Shown piece after piece: positions 34,753 through 43,714 of a DNA stretch of 54,341 bases. The DNA comes from an uncultured Robinsoniella sp. (GTDB lineage: Bacteria > Bacillota > Clostridia > Lachnospirales > Lachnospiraceae). The stretch covers positions 1 through 54,341 of the forward strand of contig UQCR01000036.1 of the NCBI GenBank assembly GCA_900539655.1, given 5' to 3'. Position numbers and translations under genes: made by a program. The notes under the pieces were generated by a model, which worked only from the letters and a program-made list of their open reading frames with translations, was not told the DNA's origin and did not search any database. Position 1 is the first letter of the stretch. Each line of letters starts with the position of its first letter.

Positions 34753-35997
34753 ATGAAAAAAGTTAGACAGTTTTTGAGCGCAATTGCAATTGCATCTGTA
34801 GTGGTTGCATCTCTGGCAGGCTGCGGAGGCGGTGATACGAAGACAACGGAAGCGGGAACTGCAGGGACAACAGAAGCAGCAGGAAGTGAGGCTGCAGGAA
34901 GTGAAGCAGCAAATGACACGGCAGCTGCAGATACAGGCGATGCGGAGACATTTTTAATCGGAGGGATCGGACCTCTTACCGGAGCAGCAGCATCTTATGG
35001 AACCAGCGTAAAGCAGGGTGCTGAAATTGCCATTAAAGAAGTAAATGATGCCGGCGGAGTAAAAGTTGGCGATAAAACTTATAAATTTGCATTAGAATTC
35101 GCAGATGATGAAGCAACAGAAGATAAAGCTACACAGGCTTACAATTCTTTAATGGACAAGGGAATCAATGCTGTTATGGGCGGTGTAACAAGCGGAGCAT
35201 GTATGGCGATTGTTGACCAGACTTTAGCGGATGGTATACTGCAAATCACACCTTCAGGTTCAGCAGACGGCTGTATTGCAAATGACAATGCTTTCCGTAT
35301 CTGCTTCTCAGACCAGGCACAGGGTGTTGCTATGGCGGACTACGCAGTAGATACACTTGGTTTAAAGAAAATTGCAGTTATCTACAATGCAGCAGACGAA
35401 TACAGTACCGGACTTCAGACAGCATTTGAAGAGGAAGTAAAGGCTAAAGGGGCAGAAATCGTTGCCAGCGAAGCATTCCAGACAAATGACGTTGAATTTA
35501 ATACACAGCTTACGAAAATTAAAGGCACAGATGCCGATGCAATCTATGTTCCGGCTTATTATCAGGATGTAACTTATATTACAAAACAGGCAGCAGATAT
35601 GGGAATCGACGTTCAGTTTATCGGTTCTGACGGATGGGACGGTGTCTTAGACACAGTAACAGATAAAGCTACGGTTGAAGGATGTATCTTCTCCAGCCCA
35701 TTCTGTGCAACCGTTGATGATTCCAGGGTACAGAATTTTGTAAAAGCTTATCAGGATGCTTATAAAGCAACACCTGACCAGTTTGCAGCAGATGCATATG
35801 ATACCGTATATACATTTAAAGCAGCAATGGAAAAAGCAGGCAGCGTGGAAAGCGCAGATTTAATTGCAGTTATGCCGGAAATATCTGTCGATGGACTGAC
35901 TGGCGAAGGCATGACCTTTGAAGCAACCGGTTCTGCTGTAAAGGCTGTTAAGTTCGTAGAAGTAAAAGATGGAGCTTATAAGTATACAGATAAATAG
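34753..35997 (+). CDS. livK: Branched-chain amino-acid ABC transporter substrate-binding lipoprotein
   Basis: This is the extracellular receptor of the LIV-I type importer. The signal peptide ends in the lipobox SLAGC (acylated Cys24), followed by a low-complexity Ala/Glu/Gly/Thr linker (about 25-65) that tethers it to the membrane. The type I periplasmic-binding fold starts at IGGIGPLTGAAASYG, with EVNDAGGV, and TPSGSADG in the ligand pocket area; FSDQAQGVAMADYA and QFIGSDGWDG are family-typical. Length 414 aa. A strong terminator follows, before livHMGF, which probably keeps livK mRNA in excess. The ligand could be Leu/Ile/Val or another amino acid. Confidence 0.93.
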   Translation: MKKVRQFLSAIAIASVVVASLAGCGGGDTKTTEAGTAGTTEAAGSEAAGSEAANDTAAADTGDAETFLIGGIGPLTGAAASYGTSVKQGAEIAIKEVNDAGGVKVGDKTYKFALEFADDEATEDKATQAYNSLMDKGINAVMGGVTSGACMAIVDQTLADGILQITPSGSADGCIANDNAFRICFSDQAQGVAMADYAVDTLGLKKIAVIYNAADEYSTGLQTAFEEEVKAKGAEIVASEAFQTNDVEFNTQLTKIKGTDADAIYVPAYYQDVTYITKQAADMGIDVQFIGSDGWDGVLDTVTDKATVEGCIFSSPFCATVDDSRVQNFVKAYQDAYKATPDQFAADAYDTVYTFKAAMEKAGSVESADLIAVMPEISVDGLTGEGMTFEATGSAVKAVKFVEVKDGAYKYTDK

Positions 35998-36102
35998 CAG
36001 TACTCACATAATTGAGTATTACAAGCTGGATATAGGTAACATGTGATTCGAATTATTCTCAAGTGCAGCAGGCTGCATTAAGGTATGGTTTGAACTTTCA
36101 AG

Positions 36103-36141
36103 AAAAAAGAAGACAGTGAAAGAGAGCTGTCTTCTTTTTTT
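36103..36141 (+). terminator. Terminator between livK and livH
   Basis: AAGAAGACAG (36107-36116) pairs with CTGTCTTCTT (36127-36136), extended by A/T pairs to about 14 bp, with a T-run to 36141. It separates the receptor gene from the permease operon. The rest of 35998-36284 shows no gene. Confidence 0.9.
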
Positions 36142-36284
36142 AGCAGATGAATGTTTGCTGTAGGCAGACATTTGTTCGACAGCAGAAATTCGATGTGATC
36201 TGGAGGAAGTATCCCTTTACAGGGTGAAAATGCATATTTATTACGACAAATTATGGGTAAATTTCATTTTTTTCTCGATAATTC

Positions 36285-36313
36285 TTGCAAGCACATCTTA
36301 ATTATATTACAAT
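36285..36313 (+). promoter_or_regulatory. Promoter of livHMGF
   Basis: TTGCAA (36285-36290), 17 nt and TACAAT (36308-36313). It allows separate control of the permease genes from livK. Confidence 0.65.
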
Positions 36314-36321
36314 AAAAAAAG

Positions 36322-36338
36322 TTAGTTTATATAACTAA
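36322..36338. promoter_or_regulatory. Candidate operator palindrome at the livH transcription start
   Basis: TTAGTT-TATAT-AACTAA, a perfect 6-bp inverted repeat with 5-bp centre, placed just after the -10 box where a repressor would block initiation. No regulator gene is adjacent. Confidence 0.4.
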
Positions 36339-36361
36339 TGAATTGAGAAAGGTGGAGAGAA

Positions 36362-37249
36362 ATGGACCTGATTAACAATATTTTAGAACAATTAATTAAT
36401 GGTTTGAGAACAGGAAGTATCTATGCCTTAATTGCTCTGGGTTATACGATGGTTTACGGAATTGCGAAAATGATCAACTTTGCCCATGGCGATATTATTA
36501 TGGTAGGAGCGTACTCTCTGTATGTATTCGTGGCACTTTTGCATTTAAACCCGGTGGTAGCGATTTTACTGACGATTTTAGTGTGTGCCGTCTTAGGAGT
36601 TGTAATTGAAAAAGTGGCTTATAAGCCATTGAGAAATGCACAGCCTCTGGCTGTACTGATCACAGCCATTGGTGTCAGTTATCTGTTGCAGAATCTGGCA
36701 TTGCTGATTTTCAAGGCAACACCGATTCCGTTTGGTTCAATTATTAAAGTTCCATCTATTAAGATTGGTTCTCTTAACATTTCCGGAATTACGATTGTAA
36801 CTCTGGTTGTTACAACGGTTTGTATGATTGCCCTCACAACATTTATTAACAAGACGAAGGCAGGCAGGGCAATGCGTGCGGTATCCGAAGATAAAGGTGC
36901 TGCGGAACTCATGGGAATCAGTGTAAATAAGACAATTTCCATGACATTTGCAATTGGATCTGCACTTGCAGCAGTTGCTGGTATTTTATTTATCGCACAA
37001 TATGAGACACTGCTTCCAACGCTTGGAGCACTTCCGGGAATTAAGGCATTCGTAGCGGCAGTTCTCGGCGGAATTGGAAGTATTCCAGGGGCAATGCTCG
37101 GCGGTATTCTTCTGGGCGTAATCGAAAGTCTTTCCAAAGCGTATATTTCCACACAGCTGGCAGATGCAATTGTATTCGGCGTTCTGGTCATCGTACTTCT
37201 TGTGAAGCCGTCAGGTTTGCTTGGCAAGTTGAAGATTGAGAAAGTGTAG
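36362..37249 (+). CDS. livH: Branched-chain amino-acid ABC permease LivH
   Basis: The 295-aa inner-membrane permease has about eight transmembrane helices. Family motifs are the N-terminal NGLRTGSIYALIALGYTMVYG (cited by G-S-I-Y-A-L-I-A-L-G-Y-T), INFAHGDI, the cytoplasmic loop TKAGRAMRAVSEDKGAAELMGI, which contacts the ATPases, and LGGIGSIPGAMLGGILLGV. The start follows AAGGTGGAG. It is the first gene of the tight livHMGF operon (8 nt to livM). Confidence 0.95.
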   Translation: MDLINNILEQLINGLRTGSIYALIALGYTMVYGIAKMINFAHGDIIMVGAYSLYVFVALLHLNPVVAILLTILVCAVLGVVIEKVAYKPLRNAQPLAVLITAIGVSYLLQNLALLIFKATPIPFGSIIKVPSIKIGSLNISGITIVTLVVTTVCMIALTTFINKTKAGRAMRAVSEDKGAAELMGISVNKTISMTFAIGSALAAVAGILFIAQYETLLPTLGALPGIKAFVAAVLGGIGSIPGAMLGGILLGVIESLSKAYISTQLADAIVFGVLVIVLLVKPSGLLGKLKIEKV

Positions 37250-37257
37250 GTGGGATC

Positions 37258-38229
37258 ATGAAAGACAAGAAGAAATTAATAATAAACGCAGTAATTGCTG
37301 TTGCAGTTTATGCCATTGTTATGGTATTGGTTAATACAGGCGTATTAAGCCGTCAGATGATGTCTCTGATCATACCAATCTGTACCTACGTCATGCTGGC
37401 TGTATCCCTGTGCCTGGTAGTAGGATTTTTAGGAGAGTTAAGCCTTGGCCATGCTGGTTTCATGTCAATTGGTGCATATACAGGTGCGCTTGTTATGATA
37501 GGAACAAAGGATCTGCCATCTATAGTAAGCCTTATTCTGGGACTTTTGGTGGGAGGTATCTGTGCCGCCCTTTTCGGATTGTTGATTGGTATCCCGGTTC
37601 TGAGGCTTAGAGGGGATTATCTGGCAATCGTAACTCTGGGGTTTGGAGAGATTATCAAATCAATTATTAACTCCATGACAGGAATCACAGGTGGTGCAAA
37701 GGGCCTTTCCAAGATTCCGTTAAACACCACCTACCGTAATTTTACATTTGTATTTATTCTGACCATACTGGTAATTGTAGTAGTTGCACATCTGGTAAAT
37801 TCCAGACATGGACGTGCGATCTGTGCTGTCCGTGATAATTATGTGGCAGCCCAGGCGGTTGGTATCCCCGTCAGTAAATTTAAAATAATGGCGTTTGTCG
37901 TAGCTGCGTTCCTGGCAGGTATGGCGGGTGTAGTTTATGCGGGAAATATCGGTATTTTAAAGCCGGGTAATTTTGATTATAATACATCCATTGAGATTCT
38001 GGTAATGGTAGTACTTGGCGGAATGGGAAATATTAAAGGTTCCATTATAGCAGCTATAATATTGACGGCGCTTCCGGAATTACTCCGTGGCGCTGCGGAT
38101 TACAGAATGCTGATCTATTCCATCGTACTGATTGCCCTCATGTTGTTCAATAATTCATCTGTCAAAAGTATGATGATGGAAAAGAGAAACATGCGGCGGT
38201 CTGAAAAAGTCCGGAAGGAGGGAGTATAA
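37258..38229 (+). CDS. livM: Branched-chain amino-acid ABC permease LivM
   Basis: The 323-aa second permease of the LIV importer. Motifs include GELSLGHAGFMSIGAY, LRLRGDYLAIVTLGFGEI, the coupling loop SRHGRAICAVRDNYVAAQAVGI, and MVVLGGMGNIKGSIIAA. About nine or ten transmembrane helices are predicted, and the C-terminal tail is strongly basic. It sits 2 nt before livG and 8 nt after livH. Pairs with LivH to form the membrane channel. Confidence 0.95.
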   Translation: MKDKKKLIINAVIAVAVYAIVMVLVNTGVLSRQMMSLIIPICTYVMLAVSLCLVVGFLGELSLGHAGFMSIGAYTGALVMIGTKDLPSIVSLILGLLVGGICAALFGLLIGIPVLRLRGDYLAIVTLGFGEIIKSIINSMTGITGGAKGLSKIPLNTTYRNFTFVFILTILVIVVVAHLVNSRHGRAICAVRDNYVAAQAVGIPVSKFKIMAFVVAAFLAGMAGVVYAGNIGILKPGNFDYNTSIEILVMVVLGGMGNIKGSIIAAIILTALPELLRGAADYRMLIYSIVLIALMLFNNSSVKSMMMEKRNMRRSEKVRKEGV

Positions 38230-38231
38230 GT

Positions 38232-38990
38232 ATGGCACTATTAGAAGTAAAAAGCTTGGGAATCTCCTTCGGAGGCCTTCGTGCGGTAGATAACCTGAAT
38301 ATGAGTATCGAAGAGGGACGTCTGGTTGGGCTTATTGGACCGAACGGGGCAGGTAAGACAACGGCATTTAACCTGCTCACGGGAGTATATCTTCCCACAG
38401 ACGGTACGATTACACTGGACGGCAAGAGCCTGGTAGGGTTAAAACCGGACCAGATCTGTCAGGCTGGCGTTGCAAGGACATTTCAGAATATCCGCCTTTT
38501 TGCACAGATGTCGGTTCTTGATAACGTCAAGGCAGCCCTTCATAATGAAATTAAATATACACTTGCAGAAAGCATTCTGCATCTGGGATCCTTTGCAAAA
38601 AAAGAAAAAGAGATGGATGAACATGCCATGGAGATCCTGAAGGTATTCGAGCTGGAACAGTATGCAGATGTTCTGGCATCGAATCTGCCTTACGGCAAGC
38701 AGCGTAAACTGGAGATTGCCAGGGCGCTGGCGACAAAACCCAAACTCCTGCTCCTGGATGAACCGGCTGCAGGCATGAACCCTAATGAGACCGCAGAGTT
38801 AATGCATACCATAGAACTAATTCGTAAGAAGTTTCACGTGACGATTCTTCTGATTGAACATGATATGAAGCTGGTTGCAGGTATCTGTGAATATCTGTAT
38901 GTGTTAAATTTTGGTACGGAACTTGCAAATGGAAAACCTGAGGATGTGCTGAATGATTCTAAAGTAATTACAGCATATCTGGGCGAATAG
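38232..38990 (+). CDS. livG: Branched-chain amino-acid ABC ATPase LivG
   Basis: The 252-aa ATPase has Walker A GPNGAGKTTAFN (about 37-48), Q-loop VARTFQNIRLF, the LivG-type signature NLPYGKQRKLEIARAL in place of a canonical LSGGQ, Walker B LLLLDEPAAGMNP and the switch His in IEHDM. The PYGKQ signature is normal for this subfamily. It ends in TAYLGE, shared with LivF. It couples ATP hydrolysis to LivHM transport. Confidence 0.96.
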   Translation: MALLEVKSLGISFGGLRAVDNLNMSIEEGRLVGLIGPNGAGKTTAFNLLTGVYLPTDGTITLDGKSLVGLKPDQICQAGVARTFQNIRLFAQMSVLDNVKAALHNEIKYTLAESILHLGSFAKKEKEMDEHAMEILKVFELEQYADVLASNLPYGKQRKLEIARALATKPKLLLLDEPAAGMNPNETAELMHTIELIRKKFHVTILLIEHDMKLVAGICEYLYVLNFGTELANGKPEDVLNDSKVITAYLGE

Positions 38991-39003
38991 GAGGTGGATT
39001 ACA

Positions 39004-39714
39004 ATGGCTATGTTAAGTGTTACTGACCTGAAGGTTAATTATGGTGTAATCCAGGCGATTAAAGGTATTTCCTTTGAAGTAAATGAGGGGGAGGTCATTG
39101 CACTGATCGGTGCTAACGGTGCAGGCAAAACTACCATACTTCATACAATCACAGGATTGATTCCGTCTAAAGCAGGTAAGATTGAATTTGAAGGCAGGGA
39201 TATTACCAGACTGCCCGGACATAAGATTGTAACTCTGGGTATGGCGCATGTGCCGGAAGGCCGCCGTGTGTTTGCAGACCTGAGTGTTTATGAAAATCTA
39301 ATTCTGGGTGCTTATACGAGAAAAGACAAGGAAGAGATCGCATCTACCCTGAAGATGGTGTATAAGAGATTTCCTCGTCTGGAGGAGAGAAAGAATCAGT
39401 TGTCCGGGACCCTTAGCGGCGGTGAACAGCAGATGCTTGCAATGGGGCGGGCATTGATGTCACACCCCAGAATTATTTTAATGGATGAGCCGTCTATGGG
39501 GCTGTCTCCGATTTTTGTAAATGAAATCTTTGACATTATCAAAGAAGTAAGTGCAGGTGGAACAACGGTGCTGCTGGTTGAGCAGAATGCGAAAAAGGCA
39601 TTGTCTATCGCTGACCGTGCATATGTACTGGAGACCGGAAATATTGTAAAAGAGGCAGAAGCATCTGTATTAATGATGGATGATTCTATCAAGAAAGCAT
39701 ATCTGGGAGAATAA
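39004..39714 (+). CDS. livF: Branched-chain amino-acid ABC ATPase LivF
   Basis: The 236-aa partner ATPase has Walker A GANGAGKTTILH, the LivF-typical MAHVPEGRRVFADLSVYENL, signature GTLSGGEQQMLAMGRAL, Walker B IILMDEPSMGLSP, and the LVEQNA switch region. It starts 13 nt after livG behind AGGAGG and closes the ABC set. With LivG it forms the nucleotide-binding heterodimer. Confidence 0.96.
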   Translation: MAMLSVTDLKVNYGVIQAIKGISFEVNEGEVIALIGANGAGKTTILHTITGLIPSKAGKIEFEGRDITRLPGHKIVTLGMAHVPEGRRVFADLSVYENLILGAYTRKDKEEIASTLKMVYKRFPRLEERKNQLSGTLSGGEQQMLAMGRALMSHPRIILMDEPSMGLSPIFVNEIFDIIKEVSAGGTTVLLVEQNAKKALSIADRAYVLETGNIVKEAEASVLMMDDSIKKAYLGE

Positions 39715-39732
39715 CAGGAAAAGGAGGTTTCT

Positions 39733-40368
39733 ATGGAAAATGTAATCGTAACGATTGCGAGGCAGTATGGCAGTGGTGGAAAAACAATCGGAGAGATGTT
39801 TGCCAAGAAAAACGGTATCAACTGCTATAACAGAGAGATTTTAAGAATGGCTTCCGATGAAAGCGGGATTGACGAAAAACTGTTCAATCAGGCTGATGAG
39901 AAATTAAAAAGCAGTCCTTTGTTTGGAATCACTAAGAGGGTTTACAAGGGAGAGCTGATACCGCCGGAAAGTGATGATTTTGTCTCCAATGATAATTTAT
40001 TTAACTATCAGGCAAAGGTTATCAAAGAACTGGCACAGGAAGAGTCCTGTGTGATCATCGGAAGGTGTGCGGACTTCGTTTTGAGAGATAATCCAAATGT
40101 TGTCAGTGTATTTGTACATGCACCGAAGACTTATTGCATGGCAAGGGCTCTTGAACGTTCGTCTCTCGGTTGGAAGGAGATGGAGAAGTTTATTGCCAAA
40201 ACGGATAAATACCGTGGGGATTACTATCGCTATTACACCGGAAGAGAATGGAATGACGCCAGGAATTATGACTTGTGTCTGGACAGCAGTAAGCTTGGAT
40301 TCGATAAATGCGTGGAAGAGATTGAAGCATATATCAAAATACGTTTCCGGGAGATGCTGGAACTCTAA
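39733..40368 (+). CDS. Cytidylate kinase-like P-loop protein
   Basis: The 211-aa protein belongs to the cytidylate-kinase-like group (PF13189 type). The P-loop is RQYGSGGKTIGE at residues 10-21. INCYNREILRMASDESGI, VIIGRCADFVL and FVHAPKTYCMARALER (a lid-like Arg-rich segment) are typical. True CMP kinase (Cmk) has a different P-loop and longer NMP domain, so the substrate here is uncertain; paralogues of this type are common in Clostridia. It lies 18 nt after livF behind AAGGAGG, so it is in the liv operon, without an evident metabolic link. Confidence 0.85.
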   Translation: MENVIVTIARQYGSGGKTIGEMFAKKNGINCYNREILRMASDESGIDEKLFNQADEKLKSSPLFGITKRVYKGELIPPESDDFVSNDNLFNYQAKVIKELAQEESCVIIGRCADFVLRDNPNVVSVFVHAPKTYCMARALERSSLGWKEMEKFIAKTDKYRGDYYRYYTGREWNDARNYDLCLDSSKLGFDKCVEEIEAYIKIRFREMLEL

Positions 40369-40384
40369 TAAAATAAAATACAAT

Positions 40385-40452
40385 CAGGCGCAGTGCCAAA
40401 GGGGCAGAAAACAGAGACTGTTTTTTGCAGATACCCGATGGTACTGCGCCTG
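40385..40452. other. 68-nt nested stem-loop between the cytidylate-kinase-like gene and deoB
   Basis: Outer 14-bp stem 40385-40398 with 40439-40452 (one G-T), then GGG (40401-40403) with CCC (40434-40436), then an 11-bp stem 40404-40414 with 40418-40428 (one G-T) and a 3-nt loop. No T-run follows, so it is not a simple terminator. It may be a structured RNA, an mRNA-processing site or a small palindromic element. The rest of 40369-40542 shows no gene. Confidence 0.6.
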
Positions 40453-40542
40453 TAATAATTTCGGAATATTCCTGTGTATTTACGCATATCTTTTTATTTA
40501 TAGACCTATGGGACAGGCGGTTATCTGAGAGGAGGATATAGA

Positions 40543-41727
40543 ATGAAGGTAAAACGGGTTTTTTTGATTGTATTAGATAGTTTTGGTATTGGGAATGCAC
40601 CGGATGCTGAGGAATTTGGGGATCGGGGCAGCAATACCCTTGCAACAATTTCAAGATCTGAAAAGTTTGATACGCCAAATCTTAGAAAACTGGGGCTCTT
40701 TCGGATAGAGGGTGTGAAAGATCCGGGATGTGGTGACGGGGATGAGGCCGTTACAGGTGCTTATGGAAGGCTGACAGAGAGGTCCAGAGGAAAGGACACG
40801 ACCACAGGACACTGGGAAATAGCAGGCATTGTGTCTGAGCAGCCCATGCCCGTTTATCCCGATGGGTTTCCCATGGAAATACTTCAGAAGCTGGAGAAGA
40901 AGACAGGAAGAGGCATTCTCTGCAATAAGCCCTATTCCGGGACGGATGTAATCCGGGATTATGGGAGTGAGCATATGGAAACAGGAAAGCTGATTGTGTA
41001 TACCTCTGCAGACAGTGTACTCCAGATTGCAGCTCACGAAGATGTTGTGCCTCTGGCGGAATTATACCAGGACTGTAAGATTGCCAGAGAAATTATGAAA
41101 GGAGACCATTGTGTAGGCAGGGTGATTGCACGTCCGTTTACGGGGGAGCCGGGAAATTTTGTAAGAACGCCTCACAGGCATGATTATTCTCTTCTGCCGC
41201 CTTCTCCAACAATTATGGACGTGCTGTGCGAACACGGTTATGATACCATTGGGGTAGGCAAGATCTACGATATTTTTGCGGGAAGAAACATTGACAGAAC
41301 AGTATCTATTGTGGACAATGTGGATGGTATGAATAAGACCATGGAATTCCAGAAGGAGGACTTTCGGGGGCTCTGCTTTGTGAATCTGGTAGATTTTGAT
41401 ATGGAATACGGTCATCGTAATGATGTGGATGGATATGCCGGGGCAGCATCGGTATTTGATAAACAACTGGGCAGTTTTATGGGGCACATGAAGGAGGGGG
41501 ATATTCTGTTTATTACTGCAGACCATGGATGTGACCCCGGATATCCTGGCACCGACCATACCAGAGAATGTACGCCGGTGCTGGTATATGGTAAGGGAAT
41601 TGTTCCCGGAAAGTCTGTGGGAACCAGAGAGAGCTTTGCAGATATAGGAGCGACTATCCTGGAAATGTTTAAGATCAAAGGTGACATTGATGGAAAAAGC
41701 TTTCTGCCGGAAATAATAACGGAATAA
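40543..41727 (+). CDS. deoB: Phosphopentomutase
   Basis: This interconverts (deoxy)ribose-1-phosphate and -5-phosphate in nucleoside catabolism. The 394-aa alkaline-phosphatase-superfamily protein has the metal ligands in FLIVLDSFGIGNAPD (Asp12), the active-site Thr region KDTTTGHWEIAG, FDMEYGHRND, and ITADHGCDPGYPGTDHTRE near the end. The start has GAGAGGAGG. It is monocistronic as far as seen; no nucleoside phosphorylase or deoxyribose-phosphate aldolase gene is adjacent. It connects functionally with rpiB and upp, encoded 38 kb away in the window. Confidence 0.97.
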   Translation: MKVKRVFLIVLDSFGIGNAPDAEEFGDRGSNTLATISRSEKFDTPNLRKLGLFRIEGVKDPGCGDGDEAVTGAYGRLTERSRGKDTTTGHWEIAGIVSEQPMPVYPDGFPMEILQKLEKKTGRGILCNKPYSGTDVIRDYGSEHMETGKLIVYTSADSVLQIAAHEDVVPLAELYQDCKIAREIMKGDHCVGRVIARPFTGEPGNFVRTPHRHDYSLLPPSPTIMDVLCEHGYDTIGVGKIYDIFAGRNIDRTVSIVDNVDGMNKTMEFQKEDFRGLCFVNLVDFDMEYGHRNDVDGYAGAASVFDKQLGSFMGHMKEGDILFITADHGCDPGYPGTDHTRECTPVLVYGKGIVPGKSVGTRESFADIGATILEMFKIKGDIDGKSFLPEIITE

Positions 41728-41766
41728 AAAAACTTTACAGCCCATTGACTAAAATGTGCTGTAAAG
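41726..41766 (-). terminator. Terminator of the gltA-marR operon
   Basis: A perfect 9-bp stem (41733-41741 with 41758-41766) preceded on the plus strand by seven A, hence followed by seven T on the minus strand. It also directly follows the deoB stop and may help end that transcript. Confidence 0.8.
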
Positions 41767-41826
41767 CTTTCGTGATTACGTTTAGAACTGCTGACTGGCG
41801 GGTAAATACGAAGGTTCAAACGGTAA

Positions 41827-42291
41827 TTATGGTTTGCCGGTATTTGGGCACTCCAGATAATTCCAGGCATTGTCGATTAATATCTTCATAATGCGTTCTA
41901 CTTCCCCGGCATCTGATTCTGTAAGATGTTCGGTGAGTATACGGTTCCATTTTTTTCGGACCTCATAGAGCTTCTGTATGGCTTCCCTGCCATGGGAGGT
42001 GATGAACAGGCGGCTGATTCGTTTGTCGTATTTATCCTTTTCACGGACAACATATTTAAGGGTCTCCAGTTTCCGGATGGCTCTGGCGGTAGTCCCTTTG
42101 TCAAAGTGTTCGGTTCCCGCCAGATCCAATATGCTGATACCCTCATGGTCAGCAATGTGCAGCAGGAAAAACTGCTGGCCGCCGCTGATTCCCACTTCTT
42201 CCAGCTCGCGGTCATAATACCGCTGGCTCAAGCGGTAAAGAGAGGATGCGAGCCGGCTAATCGGGTAAATAATGTCATCATCGGTATGCAT
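41827..42291 (-). CDS. MarR-family transcriptional regulator
   Basis: The 154-aa protein has a MarR winged helix: LEEVGISGGQQFFLLHIADHEGIS leads to the recognition helix FDKGTTARAIRKLETLKYVVREKD, then the wing DKYDKRISRLFITSHGREA (key residues D-K-R, L-x-I-T). The flanking helices form the dimer interface. It is the second gene of an operon with citrate synthase, starting 1 nt after that stop codon without a good ribosome site, so translation is probably coupled. Two TTGCAYRTGCAA palindromes over the operon promoter are its likely autoregulatory operators (inference). Confidence 0.9.
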   Translation of the reverse strand: MHTDDDIIYPISRLASSLYRLSQRYYDRELEEVGISGGQQFFLLHIADHEGISILDLAGTEHFDKGTTARAIRKLETLKYVVREKDKYDKRISRLFITSHGREAIQKLYEVRKKWNRILTEHLTESDAGEVERIMKILIDNAWNYLECPNTGKP

Positions 42292-42292
42292 T

Positions 42293-43651
42293 TTATTTAC
42301 GCTCGCTCATAGGGATGTATTCTCCGTCATCCAGTACACTCTTGTATGCAGGGCGGATAATTTTTCCCATGTTCATCAACTCTTCCAGACGGTGAGCGCT
42401 CCAGCCTACAATTCTGGCAATGGCAAAAATTGGGGTAAAGAGCTGTTCCGGAATATCCAGCATGCTGTATACGAAGCCGCTGTAGAAATCCACGTTGGCG
42501 CTTACACCTTTATAGATGGCGCGTTCTCCTGCGATGATACGAGGAGCCATGGTCTCGATCATGGAGTATAATTTATAGTCATCTTCCCGGTGCTTATCTT
42601 CTGACAACTGCTTTACAAAGGATTTTAACACCTGGGCTCTTGGGTCGGAAATGGAATATACAGCGTGTCCCATACCATAGATCAGGCCCTTGCGGTCAAA
42701 TGCCTCGCCGCGCATTAATTTCTCAAGGTATTCATGAACCTGATTTTCATCGGTCCAGTCACTGACAGTTTCTTTTAAGTTCTGGATCATTTCAACCACT
42801 TTTATGTTGGCACCGCCGTGTTTTGGTCCCTTCAGAGAAGCCAGGGCAGCTGCGACAGCAGAGTAAGTATCAGTTCCGGAAGAGGTTACTACGTGTGTGG
42901 TAAATGTGGAGTTATTACCGCCGCCATGTTCCATATGTAGGATCAGAGCGAGATCCAGTACCCGTGCCTCAAGGTCTGTATAGGTTTTGTCCGGACGGAG
43001 AAGCCTTAACAGGTTTTCAGCAGTGGAAAGGGACGGGTCCGGCTGATGTATGTAAAAACTTTCATCGCGCTCATAATGATTGAAAGCATGATATCCATAC
43101 ACCGCAAGCATCGGCATAACGCTGATGATTTTCAGGGACTGCTGCAGTACATTATCTACCGAAATGTCGTCGGATTTGGTATCGTAATAGGACAGTGTCA
43201 GAATACTCTTTGCAAGGGAAGTCATCATATCCTTATTTGGAGCTTTCATAACAACGTCTCTGACAAAATTGGTTGGAAGTGTACGGTAACTGCCAAGTAA
43301 TTCCTTGAAATCATCTAATTCCTGCTGGTTTGGAAGATTTCCGAAGATCAAAAGGTAAGCGGTTTCTTCATATCCATAAGTATTTGTTGAAATGAAGCCC
43401 TTAACCAGGTCTTGTACGTCAATGCCCCGGTACAAAAGTTTTCCTTCACAAGGATAACTCTTTCCGTCTTTTTCAATAGAAGACTGAATATTGGATATTT
43501 TTGTGAGTCCGGTCAGGACACCTTTGCCGTTGATATCTCGAAGGCCTCTTTTTACGTTGTATTTCTCATAGAGTCCAAGGTCGATTTTACCATTTTCTTT
43601 GCATAGGTCGGTTAATTTCTGTAATTCCTGCTGTTCTTTATCATAGTTCAT
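42293..43651 (-). CDS. gltA: Citrate synthase
   Basis: This condenses oxaloacetate and acetyl-CoA to citrate. At 452 aa it is longer than the usual 370-430 aa because of an N-terminal extension of about 50 residues (KEQQELQKLTDLCKENGKID). Active-site residues are visible: His in LILHMEHGGGNNSTF, LKGPKHGGAN, His in YGMGHAVYSISDPRA with the catalytic Asp region downstream, and the Arg-containing VDFYSGFVYSMLDIP. Aconitase and isocitrate dehydrogenase genes are not nearby. I chose ATG 43651 behind AAGGAG (10 nt); a TTG 9 nt earlier is possible. Methylcitrate synthase is an alternative specificity. It is co-transcribed with marR. Confidence 0.93.
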   Translation of the reverse strand: MNYDKEQQELQKLTDLCKENGKIDLGLYEKYNVKRGLRDINGKGVLTGLTKISNIQSSIEKDGKSYPCEGKLLYRGIDVQDLVKGFISTNTYGYEETAYLLIFGNLPNQQELDDFKELLGSYRTLPTNFVRDVVMKAPNKDMMTSLAKSILTLSYYDTKSDDISVDNVLQQSLKIISVMPMLAVYGYHAFNHYERDESFYIHQPDPSLSTAENLLRLLRPDKTYTDLEARVLDLALILHMEHGGGNNSTFTTHVVTSSGTDTYSAVAAALASLKGPKHGGANIKVVEMIQNLKETVSDWTDENQVHEYLEKLMRGEAFDRKGLIYGMGHAVYSISDPRAQVLKSFVKQLSEDKHREDDYKLYSMIETMAPRIIAGERAIYKGVSANVDFYSGFVYSMLDIPEQLFTPIFAIARIVGWSAHRLEELMNMGKIIRPAYKSVLDDGEYIPMSERK

Positions 43652-43714
43652 ATAAATCAATCTCCTTTTCTTATGAATATTTCAGAAACGCGTTACGGAC
43701 GTTCTGATCAGCAA

